Positions 16,193 through 25,293 of a stretch of 64,000 nucleotides of DNA are shown here, piece by piece. The position numbers were made by a program, and so were the translations under genes. Under the pieces are notes generated by a model. That model searched no databases, had not been told where the DNA came from, and worked only from the letters and a program-made list of their open reading frames with translations. Every line of letters starts with the position of its first letter. Position 1 is the stretch's first letter. This stretch comes from Saccharothrix syringae (lineage in GTDB: Bacteria; Actinomycetota; Actinomycetes; Mycobacteriales; Pseudonocardiaceae): positions 2,728,001-2,792,000 of the forward strand of contig NZ_CP034550.1 in the NCBI RefSeq assembly GCF_009498035.1, read 5' to 3'.

Positions 16193-17073
16193 CCCGCCTG
16201 CTCGACGTCGTGGCCCGGCGGCCCGTGCCGGTCGCCGCCGCGGTGGCCGTGCTCGTGGCCGCGGTGGTGCTGCTGCTGGTGGAAGTGCGCGGCGAGGAGT
16301 ACGAGAGCCGGGTCGGTCTGCTCGCCGGACCGGTCGCCACCGGGGGACCGGCCCAGTTCGGCGAGGTCGTCGCGCTGTCCCTGCCCGCGCTGGTCGAGGT
16401 GGCGCGCAGCCCGTCGGTGCTGCGGGCACCGGCCGAGACGATCGGCGTGCCGACCGCCGAGCTGGCCCGGCGCGTGTCGGTGGAGCTGGTGCCCGCCTCG
16501 GGCCTGGCCCGGTTGTCGGTGCGCGCGCCGACCGCCGACGAGGCGGCGGAGGCGGCGTCGGGCATCGCGCGGGCCGTGGTCGACGCCGACCTGCTCGCGC
16601 CCGCCGCCCGGCTGCGCCAGCTCGACCGGCCGGAGACCGCGCGGGTCGCGCCCGACCGGCCGCTGGGCGTGGGCCTGGCGCTGGCCGCCGCGGTGGTCGC
16701 GGGGCTGCTCGTCGGCGCGTTCGCGCACCTGCGCCGCACCCGCGCGGGCGACCGGGTGCGCGCGGCGCTGGTCGCCGGCGGGGTGGGGCACCCGGTGACC
16801 GTGCTGGACGGCGGTGACCCGGAGCTGGTGCGGCGGTTGGCCGTGCTGTGCGGCGCGGCGGCGCGGCCGGCGCGGGTGGTGGCCGTGGTGCCGGAGCTGG
16901 CCGACCGGGCCGAGGAGCTGGCCGCCGGGCTGCCGGACAAGACCGGTGAGCCCGCCGACGGCGACGCGCTGGTGGCGGTCGTGCCCCGGGAGCGCGGGCG
17001 GCACGACGAGCTGGCCGCCGTGGTGGGCGCGCTGCCCGCGTCCACGGCGGTGGTGGGGGTGGTGCTGGCGTGA
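16189..17073 (+). CDS. Wzz/CapA-like chain-length protein with degenerate BY-kinase-like tail
   Basis: 294 residues from GTG 16189 (GTGA overlap). The N-terminal part has the polysaccharide co-polymerase layout: first helix about 12-31, an extracellular segment (about 32-158) and a second helix about 160-182. The C-terminal ~105 residues (190-294) look like a worn-out bacterial tyrosine kinase/MinD-like domain: RVVAVVPEL sits where the Walker A strand would be but has no GKS/T, and DALVAVVPRERGRHDEL ... VVGVVLA matches the end of CpsD-type domains. I infer a chain-length regulator whose ATPase part is catalytically dead. Confidence 0.7.
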   Translation: MTRLLDVVARRPVPVAAAVAVLVAAVVLLLVEVRGEEYESRVGLLAGPVATGGPAQFGEVVALSLPALVEVARSPSVLRAPAETIGVPTAELARRVSVELVPASGLARLSVRAPTADEAAEAASGIARAVVDADLLAPAARLRQLDRPETARVAPDRPLGVGLALAAAVVAGLLVGAFAHLRRTRAGDRVRAALVAGGVGHPVTVLDGGDPELVRRLAVLCGAAARPARVVAVVPELADRAEELAAGLPDKTGEPADGDALVAVVPRERGRHDELAAVVGALPASTAVVGVVLA

Positions 17074-18341
17074 CGGCGGTGGAGGGCAGTGTTCGCGGGC
17101 GGCTGGAGGGCTGGGTCCGCCGGCCGCCGGTGGCCACCGGCCTGGGCGGCCTGATCGGCCTGATCGGCCTGGCGGGCGCCTGGCGCGCGCTGCGGCCCGC
17201 GTGGCAGGTGCCGCTGCCGACGGCGGCGAACCTCGCCGAGGAGCGGATGCAGGACTTCCGCGACGCGCTGTACTTCCCGATCCGCGAATTCCTCGACGGC
17301 GGCAACCCCTACTCCCCGGCCGTGATGTTCGCGCACTGGCCGGTGCGGCAGAACTTCAACCTCTACCAGCCCTACCACCTGCTGCTGCACGCGCCGTTCG
17401 CGCTGCCGGGGTACCGGGTGGGCGCGGTGGCGTTCGCGCTGGCCTCGCTGGTGCTGCTGGTGTTCCTGGCGGTGCTGGCGGCCGGGCGGCTGCGCCTGCC
17501 TCTCCCGCTCGGCACGGCGGTGGTCGCGACGCTGCTGGTGCTCAGCCAGGTCGGCAAGGCCCAGCTGTACGTCGGGCAGGTCAACCCGCTGGTCGCGGTG
17601 GGCGCGGCGGGCGCGCTGCGGTGGCGGGACCGGCACCCGGGCCGGGCCGCGGTGGCGTTGGCGCTGGCGTGGCTCAAGCCGCAGTTCGGCCTGCCGCTGG
17701 CGCTGCTGCTGTTCGCGCGCGGGTCGCGGCGGGTGGCGCTGACCGGCACGGCGGTGGCCGCGGCGGCGAGCCTGGTCGTCCTGGTGCCGCTGGTGGTGCG
17801 CACCGGCGGGGTGGGGCCGTTCCTGGACGTGGTCGCGGCGAACCTCGCCCACGCCGGCCACACCTCCTACGGCGCGGTGGATTCGACGACCGCCCAGCGC
17901 GTCGACCTGGCGGCGGTGTCCTTCCGGCTCACCGGGTGGCTGCCGCCCGGTGCCGAGGTGGTGGCGCTGGTGGGCGCGCTCGCGGTGAGCGCGGTGCTGG
18001 TGCGGCGGCTCGACCGGGTGGGCGCGCCGGTCGTGGCGGACCTGCTGACGTGCCTGGCCGTGGTGGTCGCCGTGGTGCACCAGCCCGGTGACGTGCTGAT
18101 CGCCGTGCCGGCGCTGGTCGCGGTGGCGGCGGCGTGGTGGGCGCGCCGGTCGGAGCGGTGCTGGCGGCCGGTCGGCTGGGCGGTGCTGCTGCTGGCGGTG
18201 CCGTTCGCGCACCTGCACTTCGCGGGCGTGGCGGTGCGGGGCGCGCTGGGCGCGCGGGCCGACGTGACGCTGGACGGCGTGGCGGTCGTGCTGGCGTGGC
18301 TGCTGGTGGTCGCCTTCGCGGTCCGGAGTGGACGGACGTGA
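17070..18341 (+). CDS. GT87/DUF2029-type membrane glycosyltransferase
   Basis: 423 residues with about ten helices and a short N-terminal cytoplasmic segment. The pattern DALYFPIREFLDGGNPYSP early in the protein and WLKPQFGLPLALLLF in the middle are typical of the DUF2029/GT87 family, polyprenyl-phosphate-sugar-dependent mannosyltransferases best known from mycobacteria. The conserved acidic residue needed for catalysis could be the aspartate in the first extracellular loop (FLDGGN). It probably adds a sugar from a polyprenyl donor on the outer face. It overlaps both neighbours by four bases (GTGA). Confidence 0.75.
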   Translation: MTAVEGSVRGRLEGWVRRPPVATGLGGLIGLIGLAGAWRALRPAWQVPLPTAANLAEERMQDFRDALYFPIREFLDGGNPYSPAVMFAHWPVRQNFNLYQPYHLLLHAPFALPGYRVGAVAFALASLVLLVFLAVLAAGRLRLPLPLGTAVVATLLVLSQVGKAQLYVGQVNPLVAVGAAGALRWRDRHPGRAAVALALAWLKPQFGLPLALLLFARGSRRVALTGTAVAAAASLVVLVPLVVRTGGVGPFLDVVAANLAHAGHTSYGAVDSTTAQRVDLAAVSFRLTGWLPPGAEVVALVGALAVSAVLVRRLDRVGAPVVADLLTCLAVVVAVVHQPGDVLIAVPALVAVAAAWWARRSERCWRPVGWAVLLLAVPFAHLHFAGVAVRGALGARADVTLDGVAVVLAWLLVVAFAVRSGRT

Positions 18342-19759
18342 CCAGCGGCCTGGCCGTGCGCGGCTCGCTGTGGCTGTTCCTGGTCAACGTGGTCAGCAAG
18401 GGCAGCCAGGCGGTGGTCACGCTGGTGCTCGCGGCGCTGCTGACCTCCGAGGCGCTGGGGCTGGTCGCGCTGGCCGTGGCGCTGGTGAACATCGGCCAGG
18501 TCGTGCAGTCGATGGGCGTGTACGACGTGGTCAGCCGCACCGCGGGCGACCCGCGCCGGGTGGCGGGCACGCTGCTCGTGCTCAGCGCGGGCGCCGGGCT
18601 GGTGCCGGCGCTGGGACTGGTCGCGGCCGCGGGGCCGGTGGCCGCGGCGCTGGGCGCGCCGGGCGCCGCGCCGCTGGTGCGGCTGGCGGCGCTGAGCCTG
18701 CCGTTCTCGGCCGTCGCCGGGGTGCAGATGGGCTTGGTGCACCGGGACCTGGACTTCCGGCGGCGGCTGTTGCCCGACGCCGGGGGCGCGGTGCTCGGCG
18801 CGGCGGTCACGGTCGGGCTCGCGGTGGCCGGCGCGGGGCCGTACTCGTTGGTGCTGGGGCTGTTGTGCGCGGCGGTGGCCGCGCCGCTGCTGGCGGTGCT
18901 GGTCGGGGTGCGGGTGCGGCCGGGCTGGGACGCGGCGGCGGCCGGTGAGGCGCTGCGGTGGATCGCGGTGGTCGGGCCGGGCGCGCTGGTGGCCGTGCTG
19001 CTGGTCAACGTCGACTACCTGGCGGTGGCGCGGGTGCTGGGCACCGAGGCGGTCGGGGTGTACTCGCTGGCGTACCGGATCGCCTGGGTGCCCTACATCA
19101 TGGTGGCGGTGGTGCTGGGCGGCGTGGTGCTGCCGCTGTGCGCGCGGATGCTCCGGGAGGGGCGGGGGCTGTCCGATGTGGTCGGTCGGTTCACGGTGGC
19201 GGTGCTGGCGCTGACCGGCGGGCTGTACGCGGTGGTGGCGCTGTCGGCGGACCGGGTCGTGGTGTTCGGGGCGCGGTGGGCCGGCGCGGCGGTGCCGCTG
19301 GTGCTGCTGTGCGCTTACGGGTTGGGGATCAGCCTGCTGCACGTGTGGTACCAGGTGCTCAAGGCCGCCGGGCACGCACGTCGTTACCTGCTGTTGGAGA
19401 CGACTCACCTGGTGGTGTTGGTGTTGGGCCTGTTCGTGGGAACCCGGTTCGGGCTCGTGGTGGTGGCGTCGGTGCACGCGGTGACGGCCTGGGTGCTGGT
19501 GCCGGTGACGTGGCGGGCGTTGGCGCGGCACGGGTTGGCCCCGCCGCTGCGGTCGTTGGGGCGGGGGGTCGTCGGGCTGGTGGTGGCGGTGGGGTGCGCC
19601 GCGGTGGTGGTGCGGTCGGTCGGCGGGGTGTTCGGGCCGCGCGGGTCGGTGGCGGGGGCGGTGGTCCAGGGGGTGGTGCTGGCGGTGGTGTGCGGGCTGG
19701 TGCTGGTGGGGGCGCACCGGGGGTTGGTGCGGGGGTTGGTGCGGGGCGTGCGGCGGTGA
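18338..19759 (+). CDS. Wzx-like flippase (MOP/polysaccharide transport family)
   Basis: 473 residues with about twelve to fourteen helices. The N-terminus (GLAVRGSLWLFLVNVVSKGS) and the internal ALRWIAVVGPGALVAVLLVN and VYSLAYRIAWVPYIMVAVVL stretches match the MOP superfamily of oligosaccharide flippases (Polysacc_synt type). It should move the undecaprenyl-linked repeat unit across the membrane. The start GTG 18338 overlaps the preceding stop. Codon and base use in the second half drifts to long GGTGGTG runs, suggesting repeat slippage rather than foreign origin. Confidence 0.85.
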   Translation: MTSGLAVRGSLWLFLVNVVSKGSQAVVTLVLAALLTSEALGLVALAVALVNIGQVVQSMGVYDVVSRTAGDPRRVAGTLLVLSAGAGLVPALGLVAAAGPVAAALGAPGAAPLVRLAALSLPFSAVAGVQMGLVHRDLDFRRRLLPDAGGAVLGAAVTVGLAVAGAGPYSLVLGLLCAAVAAPLLAVLVGVRVRPGWDAAAAGEALRWIAVVGPGALVAVLLVNVDYLAVARVLGTEAVGVYSLAYRIAWVPYIMVAVVLGGVVLPLCARMLREGRGLSDVVGRFTVAVLALTGGLYAVVALSADRVVVFGARWAGAAVPLVLLCAYGLGISLLHVWYQVLKAAGHARRYLLLETTHLVVLVLGLFVGTRFGLVVVASVHAVTAWVLVPVTWRALARHGLAPPLRSLGRGVVGLVVAVGCAAVVVRSVGGVFGPRGSVAGAVVQGVVLAVVCGLVLVGAHRGLVRGLVRGVRR

Positions 19760-19812
19760 GCGGCGTGCCGGGGGCGGCGAGTGGCCGGGGGCTCGGTGCG
19801 GGAGGTGTGGCG

Positions 19813-20898
19813 GTGAGGGTCGTGCACGTGAGCCAGCCCGTGAGCGCGGGGGTGGCGGCGGTGGTGCTGGACCTGGCGTGCGCGCAGCGGGACCGGGGCT
19901 GGGAGGCCGTCGTGGTGTGCCCGCCCGGGCCGCTGGCCGACCGGGCGCGGGCCGCGGGCGTGGAGGTCCGCGAGTGGCCGGCGGGTCGGTGGCCCGGACC
20001 GGCGGTGGTGGCGGAGTCGGTGCGGCTGCGGCGGGTGCTGCGGGGGTTGGCGCCGGACGTGGTGCACCTGCACAGCTCCAAGGCCGGCCTGGTGGGTCGG
20101 CTGGTGGTGCGCGGTCGGCGGCCGACGCTGTTCCAGCCGCACCTGTGGTCGTTCCAGGCGGTCGCGGGCCCGGTGGGGCGCCTGTCGCGGCGGTGGGAGC
20201 GGTTCGCCGCGCGGTGGACCCACCAGCTCGTGTGCGTCAGCGACGACGAGCTGGAGGCCGGGCGGGCCGCCGGGGTGCGCGGGGACGCCGAGGTGGTGTG
20301 CAACGGGGTCGACACCGGGCGGTTGCGGCCCACCGACCGCCTGGCCGCGCGGTGGCGGTTGGGGCTGCCGGACGCGCCCACGGCGGTGTGCGTGGGGCGG
20401 CTGGCGTTCCAGAAGGGGCAGGACCTGCTGCTGGCGGCGTGGCCCGCGGTGCTGGAGAGGGTGCCCGGCGCGCGGCTGGTGCTGGTCGGCGACGGGCCGA
20501 TGGGGGAGCGGTGGCGGGCGGCCGGGGCGGACCCGTCCGTGCGGTGGTGGGGGCACGACGACGTGGTCGGGGACTTCTACGCGGCGGCGGACGTGGTGGT
20601 GCTGCCCTCGCGGGCGGAGGGGATGGCGCTGGTGCCGCTGGAGGCGATGGCGTGCGGGCGGTCGGTGGTGGCGTTCGACGTGAGCGGGGTGCGGCAGGGG
20701 CTGGGTGCGGCGGGGGCGGTGCTGCCGGTGGGGGACGTCGACGGCCTGGCCGCGGCGATCGCGGCGCGGCTCGCGGACCCGGTGCTGGCGGATCGGGAGG
20801 GTGCGCGCGGGCGGCGGCGGGTGGAGTTGCTGTTCGACCGCAGGCAGGTGGCGGACCAGGTGGCGACGCTGGTGGAGAAGGTGGTGGGGCGTGGGTGA
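19813..20898 (+). CDS. GT4-type glycosyltransferase
   Basis: 361 residues from GTG 19813, which has GGGAGG about 8 bases upstream and gives the family N-terminus VRVVHVSQPVSAGVAAVVLD; a GTG at 19756 overlapping the previous stop would add 19 low-complexity residues. GT-B features: VHLHSSKAGLVGRL (acceptor side), VGRLAFQKGQDLLLAAW, and SRAEGMALVPLEAMACGRSV carrying the EX7E glutamates. It is predicted to extend the lipid-linked glycan in the cytoplasm. A repeat-bearing spacer of 176 bases follows before the next glycosyltransferase. Confidence 0.88.
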   Translation: MRVVHVSQPVSAGVAAVVLDLACAQRDRGWEAVVVCPPGPLADRARAAGVEVREWPAGRWPGPAVVAESVRLRRVLRGLAPDVVHLHSSKAGLVGRLVVRGRRPTLFQPHLWSFQAVAGPVGRLSRRWERFAARWTHQLVCVSDDELEAGRAAGVRGDAEVVCNGVDTGRLRPTDRLAARWRLGLPDAPTAVCVGRLAFQKGQDLLLAAWPAVLERVPGARLVLVGDGPMGERWRAAGADPSVRWWGHDDVVGDFYAAADVVVLPSRAEGMALVPLEAMACGRSVVAFDVSGVRQGLGAAGAVLPVGDVDGLAAAIAARLADPVLADREGARGRRRVELLFDRRQVADQVATLVEKVVGRG

Positions 20899-21086
20899 GC
20901 GGCGGCGGGTCGGGGACTGGGGTCGGTGGGTGGCGGCGGGTCGGGGGCCGGTGCGGGGCGTGGGTGGGTGGCCGCGAGTGGGGGCCGGGGGCGTGGGTGA
21001 GCGGTCGCGGGTGCGGCGGGTCGTGGGTGGGCGGGTGCGGGGCGATCGCAGCCCGGCGGAGGGGTCGGTGAACCGTGGGTGAGCGG
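20890..21086 (+). repeat. three copies of CGTGGGTGAGCGG spanning a gene junction
   Basis: CGTGGGTGAGCGG occurs at 20890-20902, 20992-21004 and 21074-21086, each followed by a GCGGG-like tail. The first copy contains the stop of one glycosyltransferase gene, the third contains the GTG start of the next. The spacing (102 and 82 bases) is irregular and no extra gene fits between, so this looks like local duplication of the junction sequence. Confidence 0.55.
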
Positions 21087-22166
21087 CTGCGGGTGGCGTA
21101 CCTGCTGACCCAGGACAGCGGCGGGCCGGTGGACGTGGCCGTGCGCTTGGCCCGCACGCTGCTCGACTCGGGCGAGGCGGACGTGCGCGTGTTCGGCCCG
21201 GTGCCCCGGCGGGGCGCGGCACTGCTCGGAGAACACCACGAACGAGTGGAAGTCGGGACCAAGTCGGACGTGCGCGCCGGCCGGCGGGCGCGGGACCTGG
21301 TGCGGGCCTGGCGGCCGGACGTGGTGCACGCGCAGGACCGGCGGGCCGGGCTCGTCGCCGCCGGGCTGCGGTGGTGCGCCGCGGTGGTGCAGACCTACCA
21401 CGGGGTGCCCGACGACGTGGGCGAGCCGTGGTTCCGGGGGGTGTCGCGCGCGCCCGCGCCCTCGGCGTACACGCGGACCGTGCTGGCGGCCGACGCGGTG
21501 GTGGCGCGGGCCGTGCACCGGACGGTGGTGCCCGCGCCGGCGATGGGGCGGTTCCTCCGGTCGCGGCTGCGGGTGCCTGCGGGGCGGTTGGCGCACATCG
21601 ACAACTGCGTGGAACCCGCGCGGGCGCGGCCGCCGACCGGCCCGGTGCGGCGCCTAGTGTTCGCCGGGCTGCTGGTGGAGCGCAAGGGGTTGGCGACGCT
21701 GCTGGAGGCGCTGGCCGTGCCGGGGGTGATGCCGGCGGACGCGACGCTGACCGTGGTCGGTGACGGGCCCGAGCGCGGGCGGGCCGAGGCGCTGGCCGGG
21801 GGGTTGGGCGGGCGCGTGGAGTTCCTGGGGTTCCGGGCCGACGTGCCGGAGCTGCTGCGCCGCCACGACGCCCTGGTGCTGCCGTCGAGCATGGAGCAGC
21901 AGCCGCTGGTGGTCGCCGAGGCCATGGCCGCGGGCAAGCCGGTGGTCGCCACGGACACCGGTGGGGTGGCCGACATGCTGGGCGGGGCGGGCCACCTGGC
22001 CGCGCCCGGTGACGTCGAGGGGCTGGCGGTGCGGTTGCGCGCGTTGTTCGCGGACCCGGAGCCCGGGCGGACCGGGCTGGTGCTGGCGGAGCGGGCGCGT
22101 GAGCGGTTCACGCCCCGGGTGTGCGCCGAGCGGCACCTCGCGCTCTACCGGGAGCTGGTGGGCTGA
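21075..22166 (+). CDS. GT4-type glycosyltransferase, last gene of the forward polysaccharide operon
   Basis: 363 residues from GTG 21075, with GGAGGGG upstream. The N-terminus RVAYLLTQDSGGPVDVAVRL and the C-terminal half (VFAGLLVERKGLATLLEALA, SSMEQQPLVVAEAMAAGKPV, DTGGVADML) fit a retaining GT-B glycosyltransferase of family GT4; the motif SSMEQQPLVVAEA keeps both EX7E glutamates. The role is sugar addition to the surface polysaccharide. It ends the run of eleven kilobases of forward genes; the next genes are on the other strand. Confidence 0.88.
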   Translation: MGERLRVAYLLTQDSGGPVDVAVRLARTLLDSGEADVRVFGPVPRRGAALLGEHHERVEVGTKSDVRAGRRARDLVRAWRPDVVHAQDRRAGLVAAGLRWCAAVVQTYHGVPDDVGEPWFRGVSRAPAPSAYTRTVLAADAVVARAVHRTVVPAPAMGRFLRSRLRVPAGRLAHIDNCVEPARARPPTGPVRRLVFAGLLVERKGLATLLEALAVPGVMPADATLTVVGDGPERGRAEALAGGLGGRVEFLGFRADVPELLRRHDALVLPSSMEQQPLVVAEAMAAGKPVVATDTGGVADMLGGAGHLAAPGDVEGLAVRLRALFADPEPGRTGLVLAERARERFTPRVCAERHLALYRELVG

Positions 22167-22275
22167 GGAGCGGGTCTGCTCGCCGGCCCCGGCCCCGGGC
22201 CCAGGCCCAGGGCAGGCCAACCGCCGCAGGCCCCTGCCGACCCGGCCAGTCCCGCTGACTCCCAGCCAGCACTTT

Positions 22276-22300
22276 GCCGGCCCTGCTGGTCCTGGCCGGC
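22276..22300. terminator. hairpin in convergent intergenic region
   Basis: GCCGGCC (22276-22282) can pair with GGCCGGC (22294-22300) around an 11-base loop. It sits between the convergent glycosyltransferase and lipoprotein genes (22167-22378), a stretch full of CCGGCCC-type repeats that could form several alternative stems. No T tract follows. Confidence 0.3.
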
Positions 22301-22378
22301 GCTCTGCCTCCGCTGGCCTCTTCGCCGGCCCCGGCCGACAGCCGCCGGCCCTGGCCGGTTTCCGCCCCCCAGCCCCCG

Positions 22379-23863
22379 CTAGCTCCCGGCACCGATCCCG
22401 ACCTCCACCGACGTGGTCGGCACCGGCCCCGTCGTGCCGGTCGGCGTCACCTCCGTCGGCGGCGTGGTGCCCGGCGTGGTGCCCGGCGTGGTCTCCGGCA
22501 TCGTGCTCGTGCCCGTCGTGCTGGTGCCGGTCGTGCTGGTCGTGCCCGTCGTGGTCGGGACGGCGGTCGTCTGCGGCGTGGAGGTCCCCTGGTTCGGCGG
22601 CACCACCAGGACCAGCGCGTCACCCCCGGCCAGCTCGACCTCCCCCGTCACGGCCTTCCCGGTGTCGAGGTCCACCAACCCCGCCGGCGGCGTGATCACC
22701 ACCTTCTGCCCGGTCGGGTTGACCGCCACGTACCCGCCGGTGAACCGGCGGTCCCACACCCCCGACGGGTGGCGGTTCGCGGTCTCCACCGCCTCGCCCA
22801 GGTCGGCGTCCTGGTACTGCGACCAGTCCGGGTCGCGGTAGTCCTCCGTCCGCGCCCCGCTCCAGCACGTGTACGGCCCGGCCAGCAGGGCCGCGGTGGC
22901 GTAGCCGACCCGCTCCTCCCGCTCGGTCCGGGTGTGCGTGATCAGCAGCAGCCACGTCTCGCCGAGCGCGGCCTGGGCCCGCAGCTCCTTCCACTCGTTG
23001 CCCTTGAACGTCAGCAGCTCGCCGGTGCCGGAGTCGCGGAGCCCGAAGTTCTCCTCCATCGCACCGTGGTAGCGCGAGTGCGCCGCCCAGCGCCCGGGCG
23101 TCAGGTGCGACTCGGACACGTTGGGCACCAGCATCTTCCCCGCCTTCTGCAGCGAGTCGCCCGCCGTGCCGAGGAACGCGTCCAGGCCCTCCCGGATGAT
23201 CCGGTCCGACTCGGCCGCGTCCTCCGCGCCCTTGATCACCGCCGTCGAGTAGTGGGACAGGGTGCTGAAGTCGTTGTCGGCCAGCACCCCGTCCCACCCC
23301 TCGCGCACCACCTCGGCGGTCACCGCCTCGGTCCACGCCTTCTGGTAGTCCTGGTCCCACACGGTCATCTGCCAGTGCTTGGGGTAGGACTTCCACTCGA
23401 TGCGCTGGTCCGCCGAGTCCACCGCGAACCAGTGGGGGTGGTCGCGCTGGGCGGCGAAGTACCCGATGCCGCTGGGCAGGAACGGCGCGTCGCTGTCGCC
23501 GATCACCGCGCCGGGGTAGTTGCGGACGCTGGAGAAGTCCTTGTAGACCAGCACCTTGACGTCCGGGTTGAGCCGCTTGAGCCGGCGCAGGGCGGAGGTC
23601 TCGGTCGCGTTGAGCACCACCACGTCGTAGTGCTGCGCGGCGAACTTGAGCTCCACCTGGGTGGGCGGCTCGCCGATCCCGTACCACCAGGCGCACGGCG
23701 CGAGCGCCCGCGGCGGCGGGGCGAGCGGCTGCGCCGTGGGGTTGTACCGCCCCTGCTCGGCGGCGGTGACGACCGTGCAGCCCGCGGCGGCCAGCAGCAG
23801 CCCGGCGGCGCACAGCAGGCCCAGGCCCCGGCGCGGCCCGCGGGTCAGCGATTCCTTCGGCAC
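22379..23863 (-). CDS. GHL15-like putative glycoside hydrolase lipoprotein
   Basis: 494 residues from GTG 23863. The N-terminus is a lipoprotein signal (hydrophobic run then LLAAAGC, lipobox cysteine at about 29). The main domain (about 45-390) resembles the hypothetical glycosyl hydrolase 15-like family: WWYGIGEPP, YDVVVLNATETSALRRLKRL, VLVYKDFSSVRNYPGA and GWDGVLADNDFS with acidic residues that could be catalytic, the pattern of a TIM barrel. A Thr/Pro-rich tail (about 425-494) looks like a wall-spanning stalk. It overlaps the initiating transferase gene by 19 bases, so the two are cotranscribed; it probably trims or degrades the polysaccharide at the surface. Confidence 0.7.
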   Translation of the reverse strand: MPKESLTRGPRRGLGLLCAAGLLLAAAGCTVVTAAEQGRYNPTAQPLAPPPRALAPCAWWYGIGEPPTQVELKFAAQHYDVVVLNATETSALRRLKRLNPDVKVLVYKDFSSVRNYPGAVIGDSDAPFLPSGIGYFAAQRDHPHWFAVDSADQRIEWKSYPKHWQMTVWDQDYQKAWTEAVTAEVVREGWDGVLADNDFSTLSHYSTAVIKGAEDAAESDRIIREGLDAFLGTAGDSLQKAGKMLVPNVSESHLTPGRWAAHSRYHGAMEENFGLRDSGTGELLTFKGNEWKELRAQAALGETWLLLITHTRTEREERVGYATAALLAGPYTCWSGARTEDYRDPDWSQYQDADLGEAVETANRHPSGVWDRRFTGGYVAVNPTGQKVVITPPAGLVDLDTGKAVTGEVELAGGDALVLVVPPNQGTSTPQTTAVPTTTGTTSTTGTSTTGTSTMPETTPGTTPGTTPPTEVTPTGTTGPVPTTSVEVGIGAGS

Positions 23864-25293
23864 AACAGCTCACCCACCGTCTGCAACAGGATTTTGACGT
23901 CCAGCCACAAGGACCAGTTGGCTATGTAGTAGTTGTCGTACCGGGACCTGTCGACGATGGAGGTGTCCCCCCGGAGGCCGTGCACCTGCGCGAGCCCGGT
24001 CAATCCCGTCGGAACCCGGTGCCTGGCCCAGTATAGCTCGTGGATGGCGGAGAACTCGCGCACGAAGCCCGGCCTTTCCGGGCGCGGGCCCACGATGGAC
24101 ATGTCGCCCCGGATGATGTTCCACAACTGCGGCAGTTCGTCCAGCGAAGTGCCACGGAGAAATCGCCCGACCGGGCCGACCCGGCGATCTCCGACCACCG
24201 ACCAGGTGATTTGAGAGTCGTCTTCGCCGCGCATTCTCACGCTGCGCAACTTGTACAACACGAACGGCTGATCATCCATGCCGATCCGGACCTGCCGGAA
24301 GATCACCGGCCGCCCGCTCTCCAGCAGCACGGCCAGCGCGCACAGCGCGATCACCGGTGACAGCGCGACCAGCGCGGCCGCGGCCAGCAGCACGTCCGTG
24401 CCGCGCTTGACCCACCAGGCCGGCCTGGTGGTCGGCGCGGTGCCCAGCCGCAGCAGCGGGTAGCTGCGCAGCCGCTCGATGTCGGGCCCGTCCTGGTAGA
24501 GCTCGTACATCCGGGGCACCACGAGGGTGGTGCAGCCCAGCCGGTGCGCGGTGATGGCCGAGTCGACCACGGACGACTCGCGGGTGCGCGAGAACGCCAG
24601 CACGACCGTGCCGACCCCCAACCGGGTGATCTCGTCGGCCAGGTCGCCGTCCAGCAGGTCCACCGGCAGCGCGGCGGGGTCCACCGCGGGCTCCGGGTCG
24701 ACGAACCCGACCGGGCGCAGGCCGAACTCCGGGTGGGCGAGCATGGCGCCGACCAGGTCGACGCCGACCTTGCCCGCGCCGACCACGATCGCCCGGTCGC
24801 AGCGGTGGAACCGGCGGCGGCACCAGCGGCCGAGCGCGAACACCGCCAGCCGGCCGGGCTCGCCGGCCGCGGCGAAGGCCAGCACCGCCTGCTGGGCGGC
24901 CCGCGCGGGCTCGTCCGCGACCAGGCCGACCAGCGTGACCAGCGCGAACGCCAGCGCGGTCGCCGCGACCGAGCGCGGCAGGTCCTGGAGCCAGGACAGC
25001 CACAGCCGCCGCCGGTACAGCCGGCCCGCGGCCCGCGCGCCCAGCAGCGAGGCGGCCACCACCGCGGCCCACCACCAGTCCGGCCGCAGCCGCGCCACCG
25101 CGCCCGCCACCGCCACCGCGTCGACCGCGACCAGCAGCACCGCCACGGCGTTCACCCGTCGGAGCAGGTCCGACCACGACGCCTCGCGGGGCCTCGCCGC
25201 CCGCCGCCGCGGCACCGGGGGCGAGGTGGTCGCCGAGCCCACCCCGTTCACCGCGGACTCCCCACGCCGGGCGTCCCGCACACGCCACACCAC
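23845..25293 (-). CDS. WbaP-type polyprenyl glycosylphosphotransferase (initiating enzyme)
   Basis: 482 residues. The N-terminal half has four or five helices and a CoA-binding-like nucleotide fold (IVVGAGKVGVDLVGAM, FVDPEP). The C-terminal catalytic half shows the bacterial sugar transferase signature: KRGTDVLLAAAALVALSPV (membrane re-entrant helix), RQVRIG, FVLYKLRSVRM, GRFLRGTSLDELPQLWNI (catalytic D-E pair in TSLDELPQ) and MSIVGPRPERPGF. It should transfer a sugar phosphate to undecaprenyl phosphate, the first step of the pathway. The start is GTG 25293; a shorter N-terminus is possible. It is divergent from the GT2 gene. Confidence 0.92.
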   Translation of the reverse strand: MVWRVRDARRGESAVNGVGSATTSPPVPRRRAARPREASWSDLLRRVNAVAVLLVAVDAVAVAGAVARLRPDWWWAAVVAASLLGARAAGRLYRRRLWLSWLQDLPRSVAATALAFALVTLVGLVADEPARAAQQAVLAFAAAGEPGRLAVFALGRWCRRRFHRCDRAIVVGAGKVGVDLVGAMLAHPEFGLRPVGFVDPEPAVDPAALPVDLLDGDLADEITRLGVGTVVLAFSRTRESSVVDSAITAHRLGCTTLVVPRMYELYQDGPDIERLRSYPLLRLGTAPTTRPAWWVKRGTDVLLAAAALVALSPVIALCALAVLLESGRPVIFRQVRIGMDDQPFVLYKLRSVRMRGEDDSQITWSVVGDRRVGPVGRFLRGTSLDELPQLWNIIRGDMSIVGPRPERPGFVREFSAIHELYWARHRVPTGLTGLAQVHGLRGDTSIVDRSRYDNYYIANWSLWLDVKILLQTVGELLCRRNR

